Made by a program: the position numbers and the translations under genes. Source: Anniella stebbinsi (Eukaryota; Chordata; Lepidosauria; Squamata; Anniellidae). From it: a stretch of DNA of 64,000 nt. A model generated the notes under the pieces. That model saw only the letters and a program-made list of their open reading frames with translations, did no database searches and was not told where the DNA came from. The stretch lies in assembly GCA_029215795.1 (NCBI GenBank), contig JARDYH010000005.1:43344001-43408000 (forward strand), in the 5' to 3' direction. Below, in pieces: positions 10,792 through 23,874 of the stretch (position 1 is its first letter; every line of letters starts with the position of its first letter).

Positions 10792-10910
10792 GCAATCTAC
10801 ACCAAGCAGGATAAAACACTTTGAAAACGTTTTGAAAACTGTATATGGAGTGCGTCACAAGCCCCAAAACGGTTATAAATCATTTTAAAGCAGTAGTGTA
10901 AATTCTGCCC
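10792..10910. mobile_element. Family B MITE copy
   Basis: Starts ATCTACACCAAGCAGGATAA, continues with ACACTTTGAAAACGTTTTGA and ends AAAGCAGTAGTGTAAATTCT. Nearly complete for the short form of the family. Non-coding. Confidence 0.88.
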
Positions 10911-10943
10911 TGTTTTCAGTACTACAGCAGAGGCCTCTGAACA

Positions 10944-11250
10944 TATTTATTTATTTATTTATTTATTACATTTGTATACCGCCCCATAGCCGAAGCTCTC
11001 TGGGCGGTTTACATAGGATTAAAAACAATTAAAAACAATATACAAAAATTAAAGCAAAAACATACAACATACACACAATCTGTACATTTAAAAACCACTT
11101 CAACACTTCAAAAAACTACAAAAACAAAACAAAACAAACCCAGGCTCCTCAGATATTGCCAAATGCCTGAGAGAAGAGGAAAGTCTTGACCTGGCGCCGA
11201 AAAGATAACAATGTTGGCGCCAGGCGGGCCTCGTCGGGGAGATCGTTGAA
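10944..11250 (-). mobile_element. L2-type LINE 3' fragment
   Basis: The minus-strand element ends in a (TTTA)n tail seen on the plus strand as ATTTATTTATTTATTTATTA. The 3' UTR carries CCGCCCAGAGAGCTTCGGC when read on the minus strand. Further right the sequence encodes the last residues of the reverse-transcriptase ORF, with LISPTRPAWRQHCY-like and FGARSRLSSSLRHLA-like text in broken frames. It aligns by eye with 45883-46143. Truncated and dead. Confidence 0.82.
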
Positions 11251-12415
11251 ACACCTACGCCTGGGGCATGTGCAAAGTCACCACTGAATAACCACAAGCA
11301 GCGCACATCTAAAATGAGGGGAAAGGGCTTCTTAAATCAGAGAACACGACATCCCAGACAGACTTAAAATCCCTCGTCTTTCTTTTTAAGAAGTTAAGCA
11401 CTGCATTTCCTTTGCATATGGTGAAAAAGCTGCAAAGCTCCCCAAATCCCAATGCAAAACAAAATGTGTGCGTGCAAGTTTGTGCATAAGCTGGAGTCCA
11501 CAAAACCAGCAAAGAATAAAAAAGTACTAGTGCACAAAGCAGAATAGCATTAGTAAGTATTCACTGTTTTAGAAAACACCTGAATCAGCAGTCCTTTTCT
11601 GAAGCAGAGTCCAGAGGCTAAACTATTTATCTGCAGCCTTTCTGGTCTTGGCAGTGTGCCACAAAAGAGAAATCCCAGTACCAGCTCCCTCCTACTTGTG
11701 CACACCATCCGCCATTTAATCACGCCTACAGGAGCCCTTCACAGAGCCTTGCAAAGCCCTACTTAGTGGCAGGCAAGACTTACCAGCTAGGTATAACCTG
11801 ACTGCCCCCATCCCCAGGCCCATTCTTCACCAAGAACTGAAGAGAAGGCTCCCAAGTATGGATCCTGTAAGTTTGATTCCACCTTGTGTATGAAAACCAC
11901 CATACGGGATGTAGATGGAAAGAACATGTACATGCTCAGGGTTCCACGCTGGGTGTCCACATGATGGGTAGAGTGGCTCATCACTAGAAACAACAGTTCC
12001 TGTGCCACTTCCAGACATCCCTTTTCTGGAAATGTAAGCCAGAAGGCATGGTTTCTAGGGCTGGCGTTGAGGATAGGCATGGGTCCATACTGCTTCAGGG
12101 TTCCACTCACAAGAATTACCCAGAGTTGCTCCTCCTCTTCACCATTGCAATCTGCTTGTTCACCTGACTTTTGCTGTGGCCCAGACAACGGTGGCAGTGA
12201 GAAGTAGAAGGAGATGCCACTGCCTACTTGATCACTGCACCTCTGCCTGTCAAGCAAGCAAATGGCAGCGATGATGGGAAAGAGTAGGAGGAGCAATAGT
12301 AGCTGGTGACAATAGCAGTGAGAAGGTAGATTCACTGAGGAGGGGGCCAATTGAAGGTGTCTTGCCCAAAGTCCCTCAAAACCTGATGCTTTTCAATAGT
12401 GCCCATTTTGTCAAC
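11251..12415. other. Unassigned non-coding stretch
   Basis: A minus-strand open frame of 187 codons covers 11787-12350 but shows no domain, signal or splice context. I do not call it a gene. No repeat family recognised. Confidence 0.4.
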
Positions 12416-12417
12416 AA

Positions 12418-12546
12418 GGGTACAATCCTATGTGTGTTCAGACAGTCAAAAGTCCTCCCAGCATTCTCCAGCCTACAATACTGGCGAGGGAATGCCATGA
12501 ATTGTAGGGCTTTTTTCTGTCTAAACATGCATAGGACTACATCCTA
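12418..12546. mobile_element. Palindromic MITE, family J
   Basis: The left end, GGGTACAATCCTATGTGTGT and CAGACAG, is mirrored at the right by CTGTCTAAACATGCATAGGA. The core CTCCCAGCATTCTCCAG is faced by GGAATGCCATGAATTGTAG. A second copy lies at 20277-20411. Non-coding; TSD not resolved. Confidence 0.75.
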
Positions 12547-15078
12547 AGTAAATCAGCTTCAAAACCTGTAACCGAATACTAAAGCTTGCCTTCTGCTGTG
12601 CCTATCCGGCAGGCATTACAATGCCTGTTTTACTTGGGAACTGTATCGCACAATTGTACTAGATATATGGAATGCTGATATTTTTAAATAGTGTTAGTAT
12701 TTGGGGAAGGAGAGGTTTGGCAACACCTATTTTGCCTTCTTGTTTGTAGGGAAAAGGAAATGGCATGTTTTTAAAGCTAAGATTGACACAGTTTTTCAAG
12801 TAGTCCTCATAACAGTGGGCCATTAGTTTGCCTTCAATGTTTATCTCATGAGCTCTATGTTCACATTAAGCATGCCAGTATCAATCTCTCTCTAGTGCTG
12901 ACGGATAAGTTGTGACCACTTGGCATTTCTGCTTGTAATCCTGATCCATGGCACCCAAGAGGAAGTAGAGCTGGCACAAAAAGCTGTGCCAAGGCTGCAG
13001 CATGTTTCTCCTAACTCCAAAATAAACCAGAACCTGTGTGGCCTAAAAACATAGATAGATGGGATGACACTTCCAACAAGGCCTCAAGCTCATATATAAG
13101 TTCCGATACAAGTAAGAGCCAGCCTGATTGTATTTCACCCTGCTTTAAGGCTGCATTAGTCAGAATACCAGCTCCTTATCACTCTCTGACTGCATGCACA
13201 GCCAACGTCAGACATCAGATAGGGTGAAAGAATGAGTATTTGGTTTATTAAGATTCCACACCTTGCAACAGTTTGGAATGCCCACAGGCAAACAACAATA
13301 TTTGGTTCCCTACCAGAAGCTGGTTGGGTTTCTGCCAACATATTACAGGAACTTTGTGAGGTACGCTGGCTATCAGCAGTAGCTGTTAATGGAAAACAAG
13401 AGCTAAGGGAGCTTTAGCTCCAAATAGAATAGCGAGTATGGAAAACCTGGATTCTAATCCTAGCTCTATAAGAGACTCTTGGAGTGGCTTGAGTACCCAT
13501 CTGTAAAATGAGAATAGACAGATTTTGTAATAGCCATGGTAGTAGTTGTCAGGGCCTAATCTAAACTAGAGCTCAGCCCAAAGAGACCACTGTCAACAAC
13601 AGGGCTCAGCCCTGAAATATACAAAGAAAGATTATCATTAGTATTTGCAGGGTGCCTTTCTAGTATTACTAAGTGGAGAACTTGTGTAATCTAATGGCCA
13701 AAACCGGGCCGTGAGCCAGGAAAGCAAATCTCACCTGAGTCAAGAATGCACTAAGTGACCTTCGGCAAGCCCTTATTCTCTCAACTTCAGGCCTACCCCA
13801 ATCAATATGAGAATAAAATGATACTAACCTACCTCACATCATTGTTAAAAGGATTCCCAAGAATGTATATGAAGTGCTTTTGAATAGAGCTTCATTATTA
13901 AGTCGACACGGCCTGCACAATGTAGTGGGTGGGTTCACACAGCACATTAACCTACCCTGAGAATAAGCCACCATGGACTGGTTGCTTGATCACTCGCTAA
14001 CCAAAAAGGTGATCAGGCACACTATGGCTTGCCTTCTTTCCCCCTTAGCCCTCCCTCTGATTCCCAACATGGATCCTAGGTGCCTTTGTGGCAGAACTCC
14101 TCGTATCCTCGGTCCCTATGCCAGCCCCCTTTCTGCAATTGGTCTGCTGGGGTTATTGGCTCCCGAGAGAAACTCTCTCCACCCTGCATCAGATTGCCAT
14201 ATGGAATAAAATTTTTGAGTGCTTACGCATTCACAAACTTTGGAGTGGATGGGTCATGCGCTCTAGCGCAAGAGCGCAAGACTGCCTGTCTGTTATTTAG
14301 CCAAGCTAAATATGCCCTTTTGTCAATGTCCTTGTCAATTTTATCCTCCATTTCAACACTCCCCTTCCTAGCAAACACTTCTTTTTAAAAGCTGTTTCAC
14401 GTTCAACCATAGTAAGAACACCCACCCCTAAAGCTCCTTCTCATCTGAAGTCAATTCCTCCAGCCCACATTGCCTCCTTTGTGCTTCGTGCTTCCCTCCA
14501 CTGGTCTCTGTTGCTAGCTGTCACATATACATATGGGTTACAGAGCAGTGAGTGGGATTGCTAAACTTACACAAATGTCATGTCAAAGGGGTGAAATTGA
14601 AGGGTGAAAATGCGCAAATTTTATGGCAGAGCAGTAAAATGGAGAGGGAGATCATGCAAATTTCCTAGAAGCAGACATACACTCTCAAAATAATAATAAT
14701 AATAATAATAATTATTATTATTATTATTATATATTAAAATAATATATTAATATTATTTTAAAATTGTGAACATGTTCTGAACACTCTCTAGTGTCCTTTT
14801 TTCTTGATTTTTAGGACTACAGGGCAGAGAGCACTGAGAATGGATGAGAGAGGATGATGGCAGTAACACTAGCAAGACTGCAAGGAGAGGCAGGGGTTTT
14901 GCGACTCTTGCTGGGCAGCTCTCTAACCATTCCCAACAACCTACAGTGAAATCACCCAGCTGGGGTTGGATGTCACGACATGCCACTAGGGGTATGAAGA
15001 ACAATCCTGCAACAAGCCATGGGTTCCCAGGGTGGCTTGCTCATGAAAAATAACCCAGCCTGCAGAAACTGCACCAGG
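12547..15078. other. Largely unassigned non-coding stretch
   Basis: Holds a family I-like end near 13933-13985 (GGGTTCACACAGCACATTAA, then GCCACCATGGACTGG) and the AAT/ATT palindrome listed separately. No exon recognised; frames of about 100 codons at 14080-14388 overlap in several phases and look random. Confidence 0.4.
14687..14763. repeat. (AAT)n/(ATT)n palindromic microsatellite
   Basis: A run of AAT units is followed directly by ATT units and then a TATTAATATTAT-type tract, so the whole can form a long AT hairpin. Confidence 0.92.
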
Positions 15079-15142
15079 GTTGCACAACACAACAACCCAC
15101 CATGGCTGATGCACCATAGTGGGTTGTCATGTTGTGCACACC
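15079..15142. repeat. Strong 64-base hairpin
   Basis: GTTGCACAACACAACAACCC with ACCATGG pairs with CCATAGTGGGTTGTCATGTTGTGCAC across a short loop near CTGATGCA. It resembles a MITE core or a pre-miRNA-like foldback. The upstream GCCATGGGTTCCCAGGGTGG may be a further piece of the same element. Confidence 0.75.
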
Positions 15143-17050
15143 AGGTCATTGGCTAAACTTGATCAATATCTGTTCCAGTTTGGGAAAAAAAGTCACTAGT
15201 GACTATTCCTATACAAAACAATGAGTACTGCCAACAAGCACCTTAATAAAAGGTATCAACTCTGGACACCACAGAGTTTGTGAAATTTTATACCATTCAC
15301 CTACAGATTATGTATTGCACTGGAATCATTTCATTTTTTTATTATTATTATTATTTTTTGTAAAAAAGGAACTTTTTGATGATCAGGAGGGTTGGGGTGA
15401 GGAAATGTTTCCATCACTTTTGTCACATAACAGAAGTTCCCTGAAACAATGCAGCAGGCCTTCACACACCTGATGAGGTGTTCTGCAGTCATAACAACGA
15501 GGTCTATGACAAACCACCTCATAGAAACCACAGCCCACCCAGCCAGGGCTTAGGTTGCAGCACCTCCACAAACCTGGATATGGTTTGGAGAACCATCTTG
15601 CAGTTCTGTTCATGTGGCCCACCTGAGATAGGGTGATGGAACACTGTCACACAGACCAACTGCAAAATCTTTTGCTACCAAACTTTCTCTGCTTCTTTTT
15701 AAACAACACTCAACTTCATTGTGAGCAATTTTGTACGTTTGCACACATTTAAATGCATAACCATGTGAAGATAGAGAATATAGTATGAAGCTAGTGAAAC
15801 CGGCAAACTCACTCATGCCAGGCTTGGGGGGCACTCGTCCCATCACCACTGCCATCCACCCCTGCTTGCCAGGCCTTGCGAGCCTCTTCTGAGACTTGGC
15901 CCAGTGAGCGCTCGGCAGCCACCCACCTGTGTGCTGAAATCATGCACTTCCCCCTTCCTGCATCAATGGTGATCGCCACTGATGTAACAGGGGGAAATGA
16001 GCATTTTCAGGAGCCTCCGCAAATTGTTCATTTCCCCTCCACCACACCCTATGCCAATGGTGGCCTTAAAATCCACACTGACGCAAGGTTAAAGGCGTGA
16101 ATGCTCCAGTGAGTAATTTGGGGGTATGGGCGGGCACCTGCCGGGCACTTGCTGGGTCTCTGCGAATGCTCAGGGTACGTCTGTGTTTGCAAGAGGAGTG
16201 CCCGACTGGGACCACGGGGAGCAGACTTGGAGGGTTTGCTGGGCTTCCGGACTCAGTTGGGCACTCATGTCAACCCTGGTGAAATCTAAGTCAGCCGTAT
16301 GTTGTGCATTTGAGAGGTTAATGCACTCCACAAAGAGAGAGAGAGAAAGTGCAATCACACTTTGGATCGTTTGTTGCAAGTGATAAAAACTCATCCCTAA
16401 CTCCACTTAACAGGACTCTCTGCCCCCACCCCCATTATGTCACTGAATTTCTGCTCAGTGCACTTGTGACTACAGATTTTTCAACCATTAAGGCCAACAG
16501 CTGACAGAGAGCTTGGTCCCACACCCCAACCTCCCTCAATATGTGTTAGGTGGCTAGCAAGACCATCTGTAGAGTATAAATAACTTGCTTTTCTCCATGC
16601 TTTGCTGCCACAGACCTTCTGCCTTCTTGCCCTCAAACATTTGCAGAGTCCAGAGTGCTTCACCTCCACTGTCTGCTAATATTCCAGCCACCACCAGAAG
16701 CAGACAAAATTCCACATCAGCATAAATTCAGCCAAATGTGTTCTTAGTGCCTGATTCTAAAGGTGGGGGGAGGGGGGAGCTGCCAAAGTTTGCTACTTAC
16801 AGCCCAATTCTGTAAACCACCAGTTTATAGAACCAAGTTGTGGCAGAGGTATACATTTATCGGGGAACACAATCCCAGGGTAAAGCGCTGGTGAGGCTCT
16901 AAAATATATATATGGCAGATGAGACTAAAAACTGCAGTCCTTTTCACTCTTGCTACAAATAAGAGCTAAAGTTGGGCCTTAGCATTAGACTATTAGTCTG
17001 GGTTTGAGGCTTAATCCCATCAAGAAATCACTCTCATCTAAAACAAACAA
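15143..17050. other. Unassigned non-coding stretch
   Basis: Contains an ATT-rich simple repeat near 15336-15360. Otherwise no repeat family or exon recognised. Confidence 0.4.
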
Positions 17051-17051
17051 A

Positions 17052-17201
17052 GGCTAAATCTACACTACTGTTTTATAGTGCAACAACAACTATTGGGGCC
17101 CATTGACACATACCATATACCGCTATATCCTGCTTGGTGTGGCTCCTGCCTTTTATATACCGCTTTCATACCGCTATATCCTGCTTGGTGTAGATCTGGC
17201 C
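17052..17201. mobile_element. Family B MITE with internal duplication
   Basis: Begins GCTAAATCTACACTACTGTT and ends TTGGTGTAGATCTGGCC. The subterminal block with ATACCGCTATATCCTGCTTG occurs twice (about 17116-17140 and 17168-17192), separated by a block ending in TTTATATACCGCTTTC. The family core ACTATTGGGGCCCATTG is kept. Confidence 0.85.
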
Positions 17202-19204
17202 AAACTCTGAGCTAATGCTCGGCCAGGATTAGCAGCAGGTAGCTGCACTCCTCAGCCAGTTCTGACTGTTTTCATCCTTCCCTCAACCACAACAGCATGT
17301 TAAGATATTCACATGTTGGAGGGATATTTCCAGTGGTCTTACTCAGAACCACTTTCAATGTATCCTTTAGCAACCGTTTTCCTTGAAGCCACAGGGCTTC
17401 CATGCTGCTTTTGGTTATTACAGCATGTTCCCTAGCAATAACTTTATATGGCAACAGTTAATGATAGCAATAGTGTTTTTGGGAAGCAACTAGTCGGTAA
17501 CAATTTTACTTTTATATCAGGAAAGATTCCAATAGCCTATCTAAAAGGCCCCAGCCATTACAGGAGCAGGGTAAAATGAAAATAGGAAACATATCCTCCT
17601 CGACTGCTATTAAGAAAAAGATATCCTATGAAACTGCTCCCAGTACAGGCGCACATGTCAATGAAAGAATGACACAACACATATAGATGTTAATTCATTT
17701 GAGCACATCGTGCCTTCGTGCAGCCTGTGCTAGGCTAAGAGGGGCTTTGTCAATCAATCTTATGTTTTTTTTTAAAGTCATCTCTCAATGCATTCTAACA
17801 TATAGGACTTTATCAAATGGTATTGAAGCACAGAGATGCTGTAAAATGGTCCCCGCTCCCCCTTGACACCACTGAAGACATTAGCTATCACATTAAAGCT
17901 GCACTAGATAGGAGCATTCCACTTCCCATATACCACTGGGGAAGAAGGTGTGCTCCCAACTGATTTTCCTTCTTACAATTGACATTCATGAGAACAAAAT
18001 CTCTTCCCAGAGAACATTCCCATTTTACAAAGATGATGAGTTACTCAATCTTTTCAGGTTCTGTCAATTTTATTATCGTCAAAGGGTACATCTAGATTCT
18101 AGAGTACTCATTGCCTGCGCCAAGGAACAGTAGGAAAGGCACCTGATAATCCTCAGGTTCTTTTTACACTCTCAATGGAAACCAGCACAGTTTACGCTAG
18201 TGAAAAAGGCTCCCCCATCATGGGTATAGACTGAAGGAAAAATGTATACTTCAAAAATCTCCTTAGAGCTAGTTTTACACAGTTAGATTCTCCTATCTGT
18301 AATACATCCTATAATGCCTGCGGTTGCACATATGCTCATGATCATGCAGGTGTTAAGATGAAACCTGGGTCATCCCGCAAATGAAACCACCTGGCAGTAA
18401 TTTCCACAACCAGATTTGCATTTATTTATTTTCAAAAGAATGTAATCATGGGAATCACTACTGCTGTAGCAATACAGGGAATAGATCACACACAGTAGTA
18501 CATCCTTCACTAAGTATCATGAAGATATACATGCACAACTGAGGACAGTTCAGAACACATTGTCCATAGCACCAATTCACACATGTGTGTTTAAGACCTG
18601 GGAGAATGCAGCCCTTAGAGAAAAGTTGTGTTTTCAGTTTTTGTACTTATTTGAAGACAATGTCCATGCATGTGTCTGTCGGGTTAATGCAGGTGCTATC
18701 TCAGCATCAGGACCACATATATCTCCCCCACAGGAGAGATGCATGAGCTCCCTTTTACATGCTACAAGAGAAATACAAACAGCTTTACAGTCTCCAGGAG
18801 TATAAATAACCAAAAGCAATGGGACCAGGAAATCCAGTCTGTTGCATTTCACTGAGAGGAAGGGAGGAAGCTGGTAGTGTCTCTGCTTGATTGCATCAAG
18901 ACACACTTTGGAAGAAATTAGGGAAGAGCTTATTGTGCCTCCCTTGTCAAGTTCCTGCATGTTCCTAGGATGATCCATTTCACTCTTTCAGAACCAGGGC
19001 TTATGCTTGCACATCTCTGGTGAAATATGGAAGGACCAACATCTGGATCATCATGCAGCACAGAAGTGCGAGAAGACTTACCGACCAAACCTTACAAAAT
19101 GATCAGCCCAGTACCTATTTGTGATGGCAGAACAGAGAATGTGGATGCTACATATACACACTATGCCTTGTTACACTGGAGTTTGCTATGAACACACAGA
19201 GGTC
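17202..19204. other. Unassigned non-coding stretch
   Basis: No repeat family or exon recognised. Frames up to 114 codons (18634-18978, minus) lack motifs. Confidence 0.4.
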
Positions 19205-19390
19205 ATGAAGAAGCTGTCATGCACCAAGTCAGACCATTGGTCCATCCAACCCAGTATTGCCTACTACTTTGACTGGCGGTGACTGTCTTGTACAGGTGCT
19301 CTATCTTGAAATCATTGAACTAGATATGCCAAGGATTGAACTTGAAATGTTTTGTATGCAAAGCATGTGCTCCACCCCTGAGGTATGATT
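19205..19390 (-). mobile_element. tRNA-Ala-like SINE remnant
   Basis: Read on the minus strand it starts with CTCAGGGGTGGAGCACATGC and TTTGCATAC, close to the A-box half of a tRNA-Ala gene. TTCAAGTTCAATCC follows at the B-box position. The far end has GGTTGGATGGACCAATGGTC and TGACTTGGTG, a 3' part typical of reptile SINEs of this kind. Diverged and inactive. Confidence 0.78.
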
Positions 19391-20276
19391 CCTCTCAGTT
19401 CACTATCGGTGCAGTTGAATAATATTGCTGGTTGGGATGTATGGATTGTGTCAAATACATTCCATCTGTGTTTCAAGGATTGACAGGCATCTTTTGTTCC
19501 GTTGTCCACTCATCGACAGAATCGGATATTTGTTTAAACTTTCCAAATTTGCGCAAATGCGATTTTATGCAAATTCACCCGTGCAAAACTACTCAAATTC
19601 CCATTAAATACACAAATTCCTCCCAAATGCATATTTTCATGCTATAGCCTATGGGGGAAATGTGCATTCTTGACCAGTTTTTTATATTTTTGCATATTTT
19701 TCTACAACGAAATTTGTGCAAAATTCCCGAAGGTTAGAAAAATGCTCTGCAAGTCCACAAAATCAGCCCAACAGGTTGAAATTCACAGGTTGGAGTGATA
19801 AAAATACAAACCCATTTGGTTCTGTTGCATATTTTTCCAACAGCCCTAGTTGGTGGTGATCACTGGATATTTGTATACAGCACTACAGGTAGTACAGCTG
19901 CTAGAGGATAGATAAGCCAAATTTTCATCCAGAAAAGTGCAAGTTCAGTGAAAGAGATCCTTTTGTCAAAAAGTTAAGGAAAATGGAAAGTGTTTCTCTG
20001 CTTTTCATCCAAGCTTTTAGGTGGTTCCAGAAGACAGAGGGCTCCGTGTTACTTATCAAAAGGCATTGTGCACCTATTCCATCATTTCCTCCTTAACAGA
20101 TTTTGTTCTGCTAAGAAGAGAAAACAGACGAAATTATAGGAAAATATGGGAGGATTATCAATAGAAGTCATCATTTTCTGGATACACACACACACAATTC
20201 CATGTTTGAAAAACAGCATCTGGAAGCACCCGTAGATAGTAATCAGAGCTCAGGCAGAGCTGTGCAAAAGTCCCTT
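19391..20276. other. Unassigned non-coding stretch
   Basis: AT-rich, with a tract around 19520-19760 having repeated TTTGTGCAAAAT/ATGCAAATT-like words, possibly an old degenerate repeat. No family named. Confidence 0.35.
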
Positions 20277-20411
20277 AGGGTACAATTCTATGCATGTTTA
20301 AGCAGAAAGACAGTCCCAGAGCTCCCAGCACCCTGCAATCACTATGGCTGGCTGTGGAATGCTGGGAGTTGTAGGACTTTTCTGTCTAAATATGCATAAA
20401 ATTGCTACCTT
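20277..20411. mobile_element. Palindromic MITE, family J
   Basis: GGGTACAATTCTATGCATGT and TTAAGCAGAAAGAC are mirrored by GTCTAAATATGCATAAAATT and GCTACCTT. The core CTCCCAGCACCCTGCA is faced by GGAATGCTGGGAGTTGTAG. Second family copy in the window. Confidence 0.78.
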
Positions 20412-23400
20412 AAAGGCTGATTTGTAAGGCTAGGGAATTGTGTGGGTCCTGAGGTAGCCCAAAGGCAACAAGGGATTTCCTGAGACTTTGGAACAAGGGA
20501 GCTCGTCCTCAACCCAACTGAACAAAAGATTAGTCCTCCCCCAGCCCATGTGGCCTTTAACAGTCAGAACTCCCACTCCTGAATACAGTCATGCGAGCGG
20601 TGGAGAAAGCTTACAGAGAATACATAAAAAGACTCTGCCAACCTTTAGTTCATTTGGGTGGGCGAGCTTGTCTGAGAGCTTGGAATTGAAGAGTTCTTTA
20701 GCTCCCAAGGCTAGGGACCTTCACTAAGTTGTGCCCCATGGGCTAGATCAGTGCCGTGGAGCCTGAAGAACTAGACTTTTGGGGATTTTGCAGACCTCCT
20801 TCTAGCATTCAGGGCTTAAATTAAAAATTAAATTTCAAAGAGGGTGGTGGTTGTTTTTGAAACAATTAAGCAAAGAGAAATCAAAAACTAAAAAGATGGT
20901 TTCTGTCCATGTCCATGCTGGCGCCTACATGGACTGAAACATTCCCTGGGCTGGTGCTCCATGGAAGTGAGAAATGGAACAAAGTTACATGATGCTGAGG
21001 TTCTAGCTGCCTGTAACTTGCTCAAGGTCACACAGAGAGTCTCTGTGTTGGAGTTTAACTTGGCTAACGCACAACACTCTTTCTGCTGGAGCAGCCTTCC
21101 TTTATACATTTGTTAATACAAGGAGAAGCAGTAAGTGCCAGAACTTTGGGTGAGCTCCTATCCCACTACATGCCTGGATAATATATGCAGCAGAGGTCCT
21201 TCAGCCAAAATGCCTGGCTAGTTTCCCCCCACCCCTCAGTTTTTCCCTGAGATTCATGACAACAAAGGGAACAGTACTGTGAAGTTACTATGGGGGGAAA
21301 CCATAAGTTACAGACTAGAATGTTTACAAACATGGACTAGTAGCATCTTCTTCTCAAAGGGGCGGTAGGCAATATCTCCTCACACCATTGTAAGAGGACA
21401 CGATTGAAAATAAGTAGGAGGGAGGAAAATGCACTGGAAAGCCATCTGGAATGTGTTCCATCCCATCCATGATTGACGACTGCCTGCATTCCCAGGGTAG
21501 GCATCCATTTTACAGGTTCCTGCATGTTGCCCTTTCCAGCTAGTTTGGAGGGCTAAGATTGTTCCCTTGGGGCCAGGTAATTAGTGGAGGCACTAGCCTT
21601 TGTGTGTAGGGGGCATGTTGCAGTTTATGCACACTATCCCTGCTCCGTCGTACCACACAGCTGTCAGTGGCCTTCTGGGGCGCCATAGAGAGAGACCACA
21701 TTTAGTTTCCCCACCCCACGTCCCTAGCCACCAAACCTCTTTTGCTGCTATCCCTGCTGCATCAGCACATACTGTTTGTAAAACTGTTTCAAACTGCTAA
21801 TTGGTGTGCAAACTTAGAACTACCAGGGCCCTGCCTGCAATAGGAAAAACAAAACCCTCAGTCAGCCAAAGGATCTTATGCCTCAGGCCTTCAGGATGGT
21901 CAACAAGTCATTTGGCAGTTTGCTGATCCCTAACCATGAGATCTGTGCTAGATTATTATGCTAGCTCTCCTTCCAATCCTAAAGTGACTTTCAGATGTGG
22001 GGTGGTAGGGAGGAGGAGAGAATGCACACACCCAGGGCAAGCAGAAGCAGGCAAATTAGGAAAACAAGGGGTTTGTTTACACTGTTCAGGGATCCCAAGA
22101 CCACACAGTTCTGTGGTGACTTTCTGATATCTAGTGCAAAGAAATAGGTCTTCAACTGGTAATTTTTATTCCTAATGTTATGTCCTCCCCCCCACACACA
22201 CCTCCAGAAAATCAGTCCCACTTTGAGTTACGAATGGTTGACCTTGAAGGGTACTGCTGCTAAGCTGCTTCTGCTTGAACCTGTTATATGAAAATAACCT
22301 GCCGGCTGTTACTAGACTGCCCAGTGTCACATGTATTCATTTTCCCCAGCTTTTCACAGGAACTATATTCAGTGCTGAATGTCTTCTACTATGTTAGGCT
22401 GCAGCTGGAGGGCAAATGAGAGGCTGCCACTGTCTAACCTACCGCCCTCACTAAGCCTCTGATTACCACCGTGAAAACATGCTTCACGATTCCATCCTGA
22501 AAAGAAAACATTGCACAATTTAGCATCAATTTTACTGCCTGCCAATATATTACATTATCTTTCATGCATATTTTGCACTCCTGTCCAGGTTGCAACTCAC
22601 AGCAGCTGTCCCTTTCCCACCAACCTACTGCCAAGAAAGGCCTTCTGTCTCCCAGAAAGTTCACAGTTCTTCCAGAACTTGCTTTTTTGTAACAAGCTGA
22701 AGTGAACCAAGGCGTTTCAGAACAGAGGAAAAAAGGAATGCTAAAAAGGCATCATCCAACAACAACAAAACTCTGTTGATTATATTTGGAAAAATTAATA
22801 ATTCTGCAACATACATGGATAAGAGACATAGTCCTAAGGGAAAAACATTTCATGCTGGGGGGGAAATAATAAAAGCCGAAATTCCCATTTACTTTATATC
22901 CACAATCAAAGCAGGGTGGAAGGTAAAGGAACACAACATGCTGTTGATGAGTTTTCCATTAAGAATGAGCATTGAAACCCACTCTCTTTGTAATCCAGCC
23001 TTCGCTCTCAGTCGCGAATTTCCCCCTCCTTAATAAAAATAATAAAAAAGTTATATGACTTTAATTAAATGCACTTATTAAAAGAGTGAAATATTTGGAG
23101 AGGCTGGCTTCTTTTTTAAAAAAATGCTAAAGGCACATTTTCCAGCATGCTGCAGAGTGTCTGCATCCGCCTGCCGCAAGCCATTTTTAATGCACAAATA
23201 AATCCCCACCTGAAGTGCTGACAGATTATTATGTACTGTGGCAGCCAACTAAAGTAAACATTGGGGCAAACGTTTTAACCTCTTGCAGTCACCAAGCATT
23301 TCCCCCTTCCTACCAGTTACTCCTACTTTCAAACACAGATTTTGCAAGCTACCCCCAATGCCCATCGCTTGGCATTTCAGGTACATTGCACACACTGCTC

Positions 23401-23441
23401 CTTCTCTTACCCCACCCTCAGTACAAGACACCCTGACACTG
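20412..23441. other. Largely unassigned 3-kb stretch
   Basis: No named repeat apart from short homopolymer tracts. Short frames only, with no splice-flanked candidate I would defend. Probably unique intergenic or intronic DNA. Confidence 0.45.
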
Positions 23442-23742
23442 TAGGGTGACCGTATGAAAGGAGAAGAGGGCTCCTGTAACATTAACAGTTGCATAGAAAA
23501 GGAATTTCAGCATGTGTCATTTGTATGCACGCAGCACCTGGTAAGATTCCCTCTGCATCACCACAGCTAAAGCTGCAGGAGCCCTGCCCTCTAGTATAGC
23601 TTTGACTGTGGTGATGCAGAGGGAATTTCACCAGGTGCTGCATGCATACAAATGACACCTGCTGAAATTCCCTGAAATTCCCTTTTCTATGCAACTGTTA
23701 AAGGTACAGGAGCCCTCTCCTCCTTTTCATATGGTCAGCCTA
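23442..23742. mobile_element. hAT-like MITE, family A
   Basis: TAGGGTGACCGTATGAAAGG at the left and CATATGGTCAGCCTA at the right form the terminal inverted repeats. Inside, CATCACCACAGCTAAAGCTG is mirrored by CTTTGACTGTGGTGATG. A nine-base duplication (CTGAAATTC twice) lies near 23660. The right arm is slightly diverged and no clear TSD remains, so this copy may be older than that at 4929-5235. Confidence 0.88.
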
Positions 23743-23874
23743 CTTACAACCAACTGAAACCTGCAGAAACTGCCAGCTAGTCATATTAGTCCAACAGGTA
23801 ATGCCTATGGGAGATGGATTTCAAATGTCGACAACTGCCAGGTTGGGTGCTGTATTATTTTTGCTCCTGCAGTG

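Noticed and set aside
11787..12350. 187-codon open frame on the minus strand
   Set aside because: No recognisable motif; leucine run near the N-terminus comes from AG-rich plus-strand sequence. No promoter or exon structure supports it.
19205..19390. Possible tRNA-Ala gene
   Set aside because: Only A- and B-box-like words are present. The sequence continues into a SINE body, with mismatches that would prevent a cloverleaf.
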